From a virus: a stretch of 36,026 bases of DNA. Positions 1 through 4,890 of this stretch are shown piece after piece; position 1 is the first letter of the stretch; every line of letters begins with the position of its first letter. Both the position numbers and the translations under genes were made by a program. A model generated the notes under the pieces. It saw nothing but the letters and a program-made list of their open reading frames with translations. It was not told the DNA's origin and did no database searches. The stretch is taken from IMG/VR virus record IMGVR_UViG_3300034375_009655, positions 1 to 36,026 of that record. One strand, 5' to 3'.

Positions 1-60
1 TGTCTTGAAAACACTTGGTCGTGTGAAAGCGATGGGTTTCGATTACTCTGCTCTCCGCCA
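1..60 (+). tRNA. tRNA-Ser(TGA), 5' part outside the window
   Basis: The window opens inside the anticodon arm: loop CTTGAAA gives anticodon TGA. A long variable arm, a T-arm with canonical loop TTCGATT, and an acceptor strand ending GCCA follow. The long variable arm and G discriminator fit serine. The 5' half is not visible, so D-arm and acceptor pairing cannot be checked. Confidence 0.8.
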
Positions 61-72
61 TTTTTTATTTAA

Positions 73-147
73 CGGGAATGTGGTGCTAATAGAAACACGC
101 CTAGTTTGGGGCTAGGAGACGCGGTGCAAATCCGACATTCCCGACCA
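73..147 (+). tRNA. tRNA-Pro(TGG)
   Basis: Acceptor CGGGAAT pairs perfectly with ATTCCCG, followed by ACCA. Anticodon stem CCTAG/CTAGG closes loop TTTGGGG (anticodon TGG). C1-G72 is typical of proline tRNA. The D-loop has AG where GG is expected and the T-loop is TGCAAAT with G at position 55, so it belongs to the AG/GC elbow class. The outer T-stem pairs are weak. Confidence 0.85.
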
Positions 148-220
148 TTTTTATTGATATGTGACAGAAACGAATAATCAATACCGATTACGTATACATA
201 ATTACATATCATTTTTTCAT

Positions 221-298
221 TCCCAGTGGGCTGGCTTGGTGTTAAGCGACGGACTGTTAATCCGTTTAAGTGTGGATCGTAACCACAACTGGGAGCCA
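221..298 (+). tRNA. tRNA-Asn(GTT)
   Basis: Acceptor TCCCAGT/ACTGGGA plus GCCA. Stem CGGA/TCCG closes loop CTGTTAA (anticodon GTT). The D-loop keeps GG and the T-loop is ATCGTAA: U55 and C56 are kept while the 54/58 pair is swapped from T-A to A-T. A second tRNA-Asn(GTT) lies inside the giant RNA at 13770-13840. Confidence 0.9.
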
Positions 299-309
299 AT
301 TTTAATTAT

Positions 310-384
310 GGCCCGGTCATCTAATGGAAAGGATTCTTGGTTTTCAACCAAGCCATCGGAGTTCAATTCTCCGTCGGGCTACCA
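310..384 (+). tRNA. tRNA-Glu(TTC)
   Basis: Acceptor GGCCCGG/TCGGGCT (two G-U pairs) plus ACCA. Stem CTTGG/CCAAG closes loop TTTTCAA (anticodon TTC). D-loop has GG and T-loop TTCAATT is canonical. Confidence 0.92.
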
Positions 385-392
385 TTTTTCAT

Positions 393-481
393 GGATCTTG
401 TTCCTGCTGACTGTCTGTAAAACAGTTGTCAAAAAACGTGTAGGAAGTTGACTAAAGGAGCGTTACCTTCAAGATCCACCA
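393..481 (+). tRNA. tRNA-Tyr(GTA) with reduced D-arm
   Basis: Acceptor GGATCTT/AAGATCC is a perfect 7-bp helix plus ACCA. Stem ACTGT/ACAGT closes loop CTGTAAA (anticodon GTA). A long variable region follows, as expected for tyrosine. Only about 10 nt separate the acceptor from the anticodon stem, so a normal D-arm cannot form. The T-loop is the variant AGCGTTA. This is the one gene whose missing D-loop prevents assigning an elbow pair. Confidence 0.8.
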
Positions 482-487
482 TTTTAT

Positions 488-561
488 GCTTGGTTAATTT
501 AATAGCAAAATATCCGGCTGATAACCGGAAAACAGAGGAGCGTAACCTCTACCAAGCACCA
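488..561 (+). tRNA. tRNA-Ile(GAT)
   Basis: Acceptor GCTTGGT/ACCAAGC plus ACCA. Stem TCCGG/CCGGA closes loop CTGATAA (anticodon GAT). D-stem ATTT/AAAT closes D-loop AATAGCA, with AG in place of GG. T-stem ACAGAGG..CCTCT closes loop AGCGTAA. AG/GC elbow class with the 54/58 pair swapped. Confidence 0.9.
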
Positions 562-571
562 TTTTATTAAT

Positions 572-599
572 GCTACGGTGGCTGAGTCTGGTTTAAGGA
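572..599 (+). pseudogene. 5' fragment of a class II (Ser/Leu-type) tRNA
   Basis: The stretch reads like the start of a serine or leucine tRNA: a 7-nt acceptor strand GCTACGG, TG at 8-9, then GCTGAGT..GGTTTAAGG, close to the usual Ser D-arm. It then runs into AT-rich sequence ahead of the GIY-YIG gene. No downstream strand complementary to the acceptor (CCGTAGC) was found before the next tRNA. It looks like a remnant left when the endonuclease gene inserted. Confidence 0.55.
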
Positions 600-658
600 T
601 TTTTATTAAAAAGTTCAAATTGGTTCACTTATATTTGAACTATAACATATTTATATAC

Positions 659-1318
659 ATGAAACATTATGTATATAAAATAACGAATTTAGTAAATAAT
701 AAAATTTATATTGGTAAGCATTCAACTAATAATATTAATGATGGTTATATGGGGTCCGGTAAATTAATCAAACATGCTATTGAAAAATATGGAGTTGATA
801 AATTTAAAAAAGAAATCATGTTTGAATTTGAAACCGAAGAAGAAGCACTTCTAATGGAATCTGAAATAGTTGATTCTGTTTTTGTTTCTCGTCTTGACAC
901 ATATAACATAGCGGAAGGTGGACGTGGTAGTAATAGTCATATCGGAAAGGATTTGCTTAGCATTGGAGGTAAAAATGCATATTCATTAGGAAAATTAAAT
1001 GAGGGAAAATTGAAATTCATTGAATCATTAAAGTCTGATGCTGAACTGAGTAATGCATGGAAGAAAAAAATTTCAACAGGACTAAAACTTCAATGGGAGT
1101 TGAATGGTCACAATTGGATAGGAAAATCACATTCTGAAAAAACCAAATTGAAAATGAGTGAATCTCATAAAGGAAAACATGAGGGGGTTAAAAATTCTCA
1201 ATATGGAACTTGTTGGATTCATAATTTAGAATTGAAAGAATCCAAACGGATAAAAAAAGAAGAATTGTATGATTACATATCCGTTGGTTGGATAAAAGGT
1301 CGCAAAATGAAATTTTAA
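659..1318 (+). CDS. GIY-YIG homing endonuclease
   Basis: A 219-aa protein with the GIY-YIG nuclease signature at the N-terminus: VYKITNL, then KIYIGKH, and a Y-G motif in YMGSGKLIKHAI. These match the T4 Seg-type nuclease core. The C-terminal half is basic and carries a NUMOD-like DNA-binding stretch (GKSHSEKTKLKMSES). The start is placed at 659 because the conserved core begins there; an upstream in-frame ATG at 578 lies inside the tRNA remnant. A 9-bp inverted repeat (AGTTCAAAT/ATTTGAACT) precedes the gene. It sits between a broken tRNA and intact tRNA-Thr, as expected of a free-standing homing gene that targets tRNA loci. Confidence 0.85.
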   Translation: MKHYVYKITNLVNNKIYIGKHSTNNINDGYMGSGKLIKHAIEKYGVDKFKKEIMFEFETEEEALLMESEIVDSVFVSRLDTYNIAEGGRGSNSHIGKDLLSIGGKNAYSLGKLNEGKLKFIESLKSDAELSNAWKKKISTGLKLQWELNGHNWIGKSHSEKTKLKMSESHKGKHEGVKNSQYGTCWIHNLELKESKRIKKEELYDYISVGWIKGRKMKF

Positions 1319-1321
1319 AAT

Positions 1322-1396
1322 GCTGTCATAGTTTAATTGGCAAAACGACTGACTTGTAATCAGTTATTCCCAGATCGTGGCTGGGTGACAGCTCCA
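1322..1396 (+). tRNA. tRNA-Thr(TGT)
   Basis: Acceptor GCTGTCA/TGACAGC plus TCCA. Stem ACTGA/TCAGT closes loop CTTGTAA (anticodon TGT). D-stem GTTT/AAAC closes AATTGGCA, which has GG. T-stem CCCAG/CTGGG closes ATCGTGG, keeping U55 C56 but with the 54/58 swap. It begins 3 nt after the GIY-YIG stop codon. Confidence 0.9.
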
Positions 1397-1400
1397 TTTA

Positions 1401-1575
1401 GGTTATCGGAGTTCCTTGTCAATCCATGCTTATTGGGGTTAACTAAAACTGTGGTTATAATGTAGTACATCATAGACACGATTGAGTAAGGTGAGTAGCT
1501 TACTGCAGGTAGTTTACTCTTTATTATGATAAGCCAACTTACCACAGACATCAATAAGATTAAAGTCCGATAACC
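1401..1575 (+). ncRNA. Structured RNA unit A in the tRNA array
   Basis: A 175-nt unit flanked on both sides by tRNAs and followed by the same A/T spacer that follows tRNAs. It is closed by a 9-bp perfect helix (1401-1409 with 1567-1575). Nested inside are 1429-1435/1552-1558 (7 bp), 1449-1455/1541-1547 (7 bp) and 1484-1489/1514-1519 (6 bp). There is no anticodon arm, T-loop or CCA, so it is not a tRNA. I recognise no family. A folding comparison with relatives would be decisive. Confidence 0.45.
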
Positions 1576-1588
1576 ACAATTTATTTAC

Positions 1589-1665
1589 GGGAGTGTAGCT
1601 CAGATTAGTAGAGCGCTGGTGTGAAATACCAGAGGTCGTGATGGCGGAATTCACTGCTCCCACCA
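1589..1665 (+). tRNA. tRNA-Phe(GAA)
   Basis: Acceptor GGGAGTG/TGCTCCC plus ACCA. Stem CTGGT/ACCAG closes loop GTGAAAT (anticodon GAA). D-stem GCTC/GAGC closes AGATTAGTA (AG, not GG). The T-loop is GGCGGAA, with G55 and C56 and a G-G at 54/58. AG/GC elbow class. Confidence 0.88.
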
Positions 1666-1670
1666 TTTTA

Positions 1671-1810
1671 TTCCGGAAATAAGGTCACCCCGAGAACACG
1701 TGACCCGCTAAACTGTTCTCATAACTTTTCGGTTTAAGGTAATCCCCAAACCTAATCGGATATATTGCTCTGATTTTGCTCCTGATAAGAGTTAGTGAAA
1801 ACTGTCATAC
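1671..1810 (+). ncRNA. Structured RNA unit with H-type pseudoknot
   Basis: The 150-nt gap between tRNA-Phe and tRNA-Ala has no credible ORF. It contains a compact classical pseudoknot: GGTCAC 1683-1688 pairs with GTGACC 1700-1705, and GAGAAC 1692-1697 pairs with GTTCTC 1715-1720, with loops of 3, 2 and 9 nt. A further GGTTT/AAACC hairpin lies at about 1731-1756. This geometry resembles ligand-binding or frameshifting pseudoknots, but no known class is recognised. Outer boundaries are uncertain. Confidence 0.4.
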
Positions 1811-1818
1811 TTTTATTT

Positions 1819-1894
1819 GGGTTCACATGTTCCAAGGAGGCGACACTGCTTTGCAAGCAGAGTGTGGTCAGTTCGATTCTGACTGGATCCACCA
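1819..1894 (+). tRNA. tRNA-Ala(TGC)
   Basis: Acceptor GGGTTCA/TGGATCC (two G-U pairs) plus ACCA. Stem CTGC/GCAG closes loop TTTGCAA (anticodon TGC). T-stem GTCAG/CTGAC closes canonical TTCGATT. The D-loop region has GG, though the D-stem is poorly paired. Confidence 0.85.
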
Positions 1895-1902
1895 ATTTAT
1901 AT

Positions 1903-2075
1903 ATCTGTGTAGCCAACTGGTTAGAATTCTTAGTAACAAATCTTACAATACTAGTAATGGGGGTTGTAAAAAGTATTCAGGGATTTACATAATTAATACA
2001 TGTAACGGTTATGTAAATTGAAGGCGCTCGAGTGAGATCGAGAGAATGTAGGTTCAAATCCTGCCACAGGTGCCA
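1903..2075 (+). tRNA. tRNA gene with ~95-nt insertion in the D-loop, isotype unresolved
   Basis: Acceptor ATCTGTG (1903-1909) pairs over 7 bp with CACAGGT (2065-2071), followed by GCCA. T-stem GTAGG/CCTGC closes canonical TTCAAAT. The 5' D-strand GCC with AACTGGTTA matches a D-loop start. The 3' D-strand GGC appears only at about 2021, just before the arm CTCGA..TCGAG. About 95 nt of hairpin-rich sequence, including a 10-bp helix ATTTACATAA/TTATGTAAAT, separates them. The anticodon loop is 6 nt (GTGAGA), so the isotype is uncertain. It could be an intervening sequence or a fused structured RNA. Confidence 0.55.
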
Positions 2076-2085
2076 ATTTATATAT

Positions 2086-2161
2086 GGATAGTTAGTATAA
2101 TGTTTATTACATCGTGCTCTTAACACGAAAGATGAGAGTTAGAATCTCTTGCTATCCACCA
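2086..2161 (+). tRNA. tRNA-Lys(CTT)
   Basis: Acceptor GGATAGT/GCTATCC plus ACCA. Stem TCGTG/CACGA closes loop CTCTTAA (anticodon CTT). The D-loop has GT where GG is usual, and the T-loop is TTAGAAT with A56 instead of C56. The 19-56 pair is thus U-A instead of G-C (GU/UA elbow class). Confidence 0.88.
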
Positions 2162-2168
2162 ATTTCAC

Positions 2169-2322
2169 GATATGCTTACAGGGACCGAGAGTGCGATTAA
2201 TACGCCTCTATTACCCAAAGCTGCAACGAGTAGGTAATAGGAAGAAATACATGGAAACTCTAAGTTGCAGGAGATAACCATGAACTAGCAGACTGGATCT
2301 GGCCGGTTCCTGTAAGCATATC
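2169..2322 (+). ncRNA. Structured RNA unit B with 17-bp closing helix and pseudoknot
   Basis: A 154-nt unit between tRNA-Lys and the next tRNA-like gene. The ends pair over 17 bp (2169-2185 with 2306-2322, one G-U). Inside, TATTACC 2209-2215 pairs with GGTAATA 2233-2239, while CTGCAAC 2221-2227 pairs with GTTGCAG 2264-2270; the two helices interleave as a pseudoknot. GCG/CGC also closes a small hairpin near 2192-2206. It has no tRNA arms and no ORF. The family is unknown. Confidence 0.5.
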
Positions 2323-2335
2323 AAAATTTTATTAT

Positions 2336-2486
2336 GGGCAATGGATGGTCGGTATCATCATTGTTGGTTATCGAAACTCAAGTAAAGTGCTTGACTAACA
2401 TTTGAAAAGTTTTGATGATTAAGCAGCAATCAAATTAGTCACTTGATTGTGGGAATGAAAGGGGTTCGACTCCCGTATTGCTCTGA
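2336..2486 (+). tRNA. tRNA-like gene with ~75-nt insertion, isotype unresolved
   Basis: Acceptor GGGCAAT pairs perfectly with ATTGCTC (2477-2483). D-stem GATG/CATC closes GTCGGTAT, which has GG. T-arm AGGGG..CCCGT holds canonical TTCGACT. The 151-nt total is about twice a tRNA. Between D-arm and T-arm are extra helices: TGTTGGTT/GACTAACA, TCAAG/CTTGA, ATCATCA/TGATGAT and CAATCAA/TTGATTG. The 3' end reads TGA rather than CCA, and no clear anticodon loop with U33 is visible. Confidence 0.45.
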
Positions 2487-2493
2487 TTTTTAT

Positions 2494-2582
2494 GCAGGTG
2501 TAATCAAGTGGCCGACGATATCCGACTTTTAATCGGATGGAGTTTATCTCCCGCGTGGGTTCGAATCCCACTGCCTGCACCA
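2494..2582 (+). tRNA. Class II tRNA with TTT anticodon
   Basis: Acceptor GCAGGTG/TGCCTGC plus ACCA. Stem TCCGA/TCGGA closes loop CTTTTAA (anticodon TTT, lysine codons). T-stem GTGGG/CCCAC closes canonical TTCGAAT, and the D-loop has GG. A 17-nt variable arm with a GGAG/CTCC stem makes it class II, which is normal for Leu, Ser or Tyr but not Lys. The A73 discriminator and D-arm look leucine-like. Charging identity cannot be read from sequence alone. Confidence 0.8.
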
Positions 2583-2635
2583 ATTTATTATGATTGTATT
2601 TTAACTTTTAATCAAAAAGTTCAATATTTATATAT

Positions 2636-3406
2636 ATGAGTCATATTAAATTAAAGGAAATTCTATTGGAACGTAATTCTGACAAACGTAATGTTATGAA
2701 TGCAAATTATTTTATGTATATGGTTGAGAATTACAAGAAATATTTCAGAATTAAAGATGAAGAGTATGATTTTGATGACAAATCTGGATATGTGCTCTTT
2801 AGAACAAAGACTGGTTTAGATGTCGCTTCTGAATATAAATTGTATTCTAAATTTATTGGTAAATATAAAATTTTTAACGAAGAATCATATTCTGAATTTC
2901 TTAAAGGCATGGGATTTATAATTGAATATGATAGTTTCAATCAAGGTGATCGGGGTTGGTATGACCGCAATACCAAGGTTGTAGCGGTTAAAATAAAATT
3001 AACTCCAGAGGTTCGTTTAAAGTCAGAAGAAGATCAGTATGAGTTTTCTACTGATGTATTGGATAGATTAGTTAAAAAGGCTATTCTAGACGGTAAAAAT
3101 ACAATAGTTCATGAGTTTTCTCATTACATATCCGATCTTGAATCCAGCGGAAATGTTGGTAAAAGTTATAAAACTCCTAAAGACATTGAATATGATAGTG
3201 ATTTAGAGGAATTACAAGCTAGACTGATATCGGTGTTTGATGAAATTGAAGATAATTATGATATTGATCCTGATGGAGATCCAAAACGCTTTTTAGAATT
3301 TGTAATTGATGAATATGGTTCTGAGTTATATTACAATTCTGGTAATAAAGAATATAAAAAATCTTTAATAAAAAGAATATATCAATATTTCAATGAGTTG
3401 AAATAA
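2636..3406 (+). CDS. HExxH putative zinc metalloprotease, possibly virion-packaged
   Basis: A 256-aa protein with HEFSH at residues 159-163, the zinc-binding and catalytic motif of gluzincin-type metalloproteases. A helix beginning DLEELQARL about 30 residues later could supply the third ligand. The N-terminus IKLKEILLE resembles the capsid-targeting signature shared by several proteins in this window, with LxE as the possible cut site. It is a lone protein gene inside the tRNA array. The ATG sits right after an AT-rich TATATATATG stretch, and no Shine-Dalgarno sequence is visible. No exact family is recognised. Confidence 0.7.
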   Translation: MSHIKLKEILLERNSDKRNVMNANYFMYMVENYKKYFRIKDEEYDFDDKSGYVLFRTKTGLDVASEYKLYSKFIGKYKIFNEESYSEFLKGMGFIIEYDSFNQGDRGWYDRNTKVVAVKIKLTPEVRLKSEEDQYEFSTDVLDRLVKKAILDGKNTIVHEFSHYISDLESSGNVGKSYKTPKDIEYDSDLEELQARLISVFDEIEDNYDIDPDGDPKRFLEFVIDEYGSELYYNSGNKEYKKSLIKRIYQYFNELK

Positions 3407-3462
3407 ATATTCACCAACAATTTAACTTCACTCGTCGTTTATATTGGCGATACCAATTTTAT

Positions 3463-3552
3463 AGCAGAATGGTGTAATGGTAACATGTCAGGCTCATAAC
3501 CTGAAGAAACGGTAATACCGTGTTGGAGGTTCAAATCCTTCTTCTGCTCCCA
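3463..3552 (+). tRNA. tRNA with CAT anticodon and long variable arm (Met or Ile2)
   Basis: Acceptor AGCAGAA/TTCTGCT plus CCCA. Stem TCAGG/CCTGA closes loop CTCATAA (anticodon CAT). T-stem GGAGG/CCTTC closes canonical TTCAAAT, and D-loop AATGGTA has GG. A ~20-nt variable region forms an ACGGT/ACCGT hairpin, which is class II architecture on a CAT tRNA. Initiator hallmarks (unpaired 1-72, three G-C pairs in the anticodon stem) are absent. CAT could also be read as Ile2 if C34 is converted to lysidine. Confidence 0.8.
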
Positions 3553-3632
3553 ATTTATTTCCGATATGGGATTTGCCGATTTCATATTTGGAATAAACCC
3601 GACCGCTAATATTTTCACGGCAATGATTTGCG

Positions 3633-3707
3633 GGTTTTATAGTTTAGTGGACAAAACGCTGGTCGTGGAGATCGGAGACATAGGTTCAAATCCTATTAAC
3701 ATTTACG
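3633..3707 (+). tRNA. Degenerate tRNA-like gene
   Basis: D-stem GTTT/AAAC closes AGTGGACA (GG), and T-stem ATAGG/CCTAT closes canonical TTCAAAT. Stem CTGGT/ATCGG closes a 7-nt loop CGTGGAG, but position 33 is G instead of U. The acceptor GGTTTTA/TAACATT has one mismatch and the 3' end is TACG, not CCA. It may be a decayed tRNA (TGG or GTG could be read) or a tRNA mimic. The preceding 3575-3632 holds an AAACCCG..CGGGTTT pairing that competes with this acceptor. Confidence 0.45.
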
Positions 3708-3723
3708 GGATACTTTATTTTAC

Positions 3724-3801
3724 GGTCTGGAGGCCAAAGTAGGTCGAGGCACCCGCCTGTCACGTGGGAGAAAGCGAGTTCGAGTCTCGTCCAGATCGCC
3801 A
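3724..3801 (+). tRNA. tRNA-Asp(GTC)
   Basis: Acceptor GGTCTGG/CCAGATC plus GCCA. Stem CCCGC/GTGGG closes loop CTGTCAC (anticodon GTC). T-stem GCGAG/CTCGT closes canonical TTCGAGT. D-loop has GG. Confidence 0.9.
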
Positions 3802-3807
3802 TTTTAT

Positions 3808-3899
3808 GTTCGGTCTGACGAGTGTTGTACTTGTAACATTGGCTAGCTAAAAACGTGATTACGAGACGAATGTAGGTTAAACTCCTACGCCGGACGCCA
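3808..3899 (+). tRNA. tRNA-like gene with expanded anticodon arm, isotype unresolved
   Basis: Acceptor GTTCGGT/GCCGGAC pairs over 7 bp plus GCCA. T-stem GTAGG/CCTAC closes TTAAACT with A56. The D region reads AGTGTTG with GT, matching the GU/UA elbow class. The best anticodon stem is CTTGT/ACGAG, extendable to 7 bp with AA/TT, but it encloses about 26 nt instead of 7. That suggests ~19 extra nucleotides in the anticodon loop, and no anticodon can be assigned with confidence. Confidence 0.55.
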
Positions 3900-3907
3900 T
3901 TTTATAT

Positions 3908-3997
3908 GTATCGGTGACGGAACTGGCTAACGTAACAGGCTGCAACCCTGATGTCACTCTTTTGAGTGTAAGAGTTCAAATCTCTTCCGGTACTCCA
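3908..3997 (+). tRNA. tRNA-Cys(GCA) with long variable arm
   Basis: Acceptor GTATCGG/CCGGTAC plus TCCA. Stem CAGG/CCTG closes loop CTGCAAC (anticodon GCA). The variable region forms CACTC-TTTT-GAGTG, a true class II arm, unusual for cysteine. D-loop has GG and T-loop is canonical TTCAAAT. Confidence 0.85.
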
Positions 3998-4005
3998 TTT
4001 TTTTA

Positions 4006-4034
4006 TTGACAATTTTCAAAAATTCATATATAAT
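4006..4034 (+). promoter_or_regulatory. sigma70-type promoter
   Basis: TTGACA 4006-4011, 17-nt spacer, TATAAT 4029-4034: a full consensus match. The ATG at 4044 lies 9 nt after the -10 box, so the message would have almost no leader. Confidence 0.85.
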
Positions 4035-4043
4035 ATATTATAT

Positions 4044-4232
4044 ATGAAATCGTATATTATGATAATTTTACTTTCTTTAAATTTATTTTTTATAGATTTT
4101 TTCTATAAAAGTAAATACGATTATGATTTTGAATTACGTGGAATGCCGACATCCATTATAATAAATTGGGATGTTATGGAAATAGAAGGATTGATTCTAT
4201 ATGACTCAATTATGAATTTTAATATTTGTTAA
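4044..4232 (+). CDS. Small membrane protein, unknown function
   Basis: A 62-aa protein starting with a hydrophobic segment (residues 5-20, IMIILLSLNLFFIDFF) that could be a membrane anchor or signal sequence, followed by a short mixed tail. It has its own consensus promoter immediately upstream and sits alone among tRNA genes. No family is recognised. Confidence 0.55.
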   Translation: MKSYIMIILLSLNLFFIDFFYKSKYDYDFELRGMPTSIIINWDVMEIEGLILYDSIMNFNIC

Positions 4233-4245
4233 TTTCTGATCAGAA

Positions 4246-4280
4246 GGTAAGTTTGTGGGTCGCTCCCGTATCTTACCTAA
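4246..4280 (+). other. Hairpin after the small membrane gene
   Basis: AGGTAAG and CTTACCT pair over 7 bp around a ~20-nt loop, just downstream of the stop codon at 4232. No T-run follows, so it is not a typical intrinsic terminator. It may protect the mRNA 3' end or belong to the next tRNA-like unit. Confidence 0.35.
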
Positions 4281-4282
4281 CT

Positions 4283-4367
4283 AAGTTGTTAGTAGTAGTG
4301 TAGTAGGTGAGCACGCTTCGCGGTGAAAACGAGGAAGTCTGAGTTCAAGTCTCAGTGAAACCAGCTT
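4283..4367 (+). tRNA. tRNA-like gene, irregular
   Basis: A T-arm CTGAG/CTCAG with canonical loop TTCAAGT is clear, and GTAGTAGGTGAG resembles a D-loop with GG. AAGTTG (4283-4288) pairs with CAGCTT (4362-4367), but six extra nucleotides separate the T-arm from that helix. The anticodon region CACGCTTCGCGGTG forms only a short stem, possibly exposing TTCG. No CCA is encoded. It is either decayed or a tRNA mimic. Confidence 0.4.
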
Positions 4368-4382
4368 AAAGAATTTATTATG

Positions 4383-4460
4383 TTGTGCGAATCCGAAGTG
4401 GTCGAGGAACCAGATTGTGACTCTGGGAATTAGCGAGTTCGAGTCTCGTCGTACACCCCA
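4383..4460 (+). tRNA. tRNA-His(GTG)
   Basis: Stem CCAGA/TCTGG closes loop TTGTGAC (anticodon GTG). T-stem GCGAG/CTCGT closes TTCGAGT, and D-stem TCC/GGA closes a GG loop. The acceptor pairs TTGTGCG with CGTACAC except for T1-C72, followed by CCCA. A G at 4382 can serve as the histidine G-1 opposite C73. Confidence 0.85.
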
Positions 4461-4468
4461 TTTTAAAT

Positions 4469-4542
4469 GCGTCATTGGTGAAGTGTTATCACATTTGATT
4501 GCCAATCAAATATCGCTGGTTAGATTCCAACATGACGCACCA
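4469..4542 (+). tRNA. tRNA-Gly(GCC)
   Basis: Acceptor GCGTCAT/ATGACGC plus ACCA. Stem TTTGA/TCAAA closes loop TTGCCAA (anticodon GCC). D-stem GTGA/TCAC closes AGTGTTA (GT). The T-loop is TTAGATT with A56. GU/UA elbow class. Confidence 0.9.
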
Positions 4543-4551
4543 TTTTAACAT

Positions 4552-4626
4552 TCCGCTGTGGTTCTGGGAAACCGGGTGGGCTCCAAACTCACTGTCGAGA
4601 GGGTTCGATTCCTTCCAGCGGGGCCA
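4552..4626 (+). tRNA. tRNA-Trp(CCA)
   Basis: Acceptor TCCGCTG/CAGCGGG plus GCCA. Stem GTGGG/CTCAC closes loop CTCCAAA (anticodon CCA). D-stem GGTT/AACC closes CTGGGA, and T-loop TTCGATT is canonical. Confidence 0.9.
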
Positions 4627-4636
4627 TTTTATTTAT

Positions 4637-4710
4637 GGAGGTTTAGTGTAAAAGTAACACGTTGGGATTTGACCCCAAAGCCGGAGGAGCGTTACCTTCA
4701 ACCTCTGCCA
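4637..4710 (+). tRNA. tRNA-Gln(TTG)
   Basis: Acceptor GGAGGTT/AACCTCT plus GCCA. Stem TTGGG/CCCAA closes loop ATTTGAC (anticodon TTG). D-stem GTGT/ACAC closes AAAAGTA (AG). T-stem GGAGG/CCTTC closes AGCGTTA. AG/GC elbow class. Confidence 0.9.
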
Positions 4711-4714
4711 TTTT

Positions 4715-4789
4715 GGACTTGTAGTTTAGCGGTAAAACAGCGGACTCATAATCCGTCAGACATCGGTTTGAATCCGGTCAGGTCCACCA
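4715..4789 (+). tRNA. tRNA-Met(CAT) or Ile2
   Basis: Acceptor GGACTTG/CAGGTCC plus ACCA. Stem GCGGA/TCCGT closes loop CTCATAA (anticodon CAT). D-stem GTTT/AAAC closes AGCGGTA (GG). The T-loop TTTGAAT has T56, giving a G19-U56 wobble. Confidence 0.88.
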
Positions 4790-4798
4790 AATTTATAT

Positions 4799-4881
4799 GG
4801 GTGTGTGGTGGAATAGTATACACAGCTGTCTTAGAAACAGTGGCCTCGAGCATGCAGGTGCAACTCCTGTCACGCCTACCA
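4799..4881 (+). tRNA. tRNA-Leu(TAG)
   Basis: Acceptor GGGTGTG/CACGCCT plus ACCA. Stem GCTGT/ACAGT closes loop CTTAGAA (anticodon TAG). The variable region is long (class II), as expected. The D-loop has AG and T-loop TGCAACT has G55. AG/GC elbow class. Confidence 0.9.
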
Positions 4882-4890
4882 TTTTATTAT

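Noticed and set aside
578-658. 27-residue N-terminal extension of the GIY-YIG protein
   Set aside because: The extension lies in a tRNA remnant and a hairpin, and the nuclease core starts at Met 659.
2494-2582. Suppressor or selenocysteine tRNA
   Set aside because: The anticodon is TTT, not complementary to a stop codon, and the acceptor-T stack has the ordinary 7+5 length.
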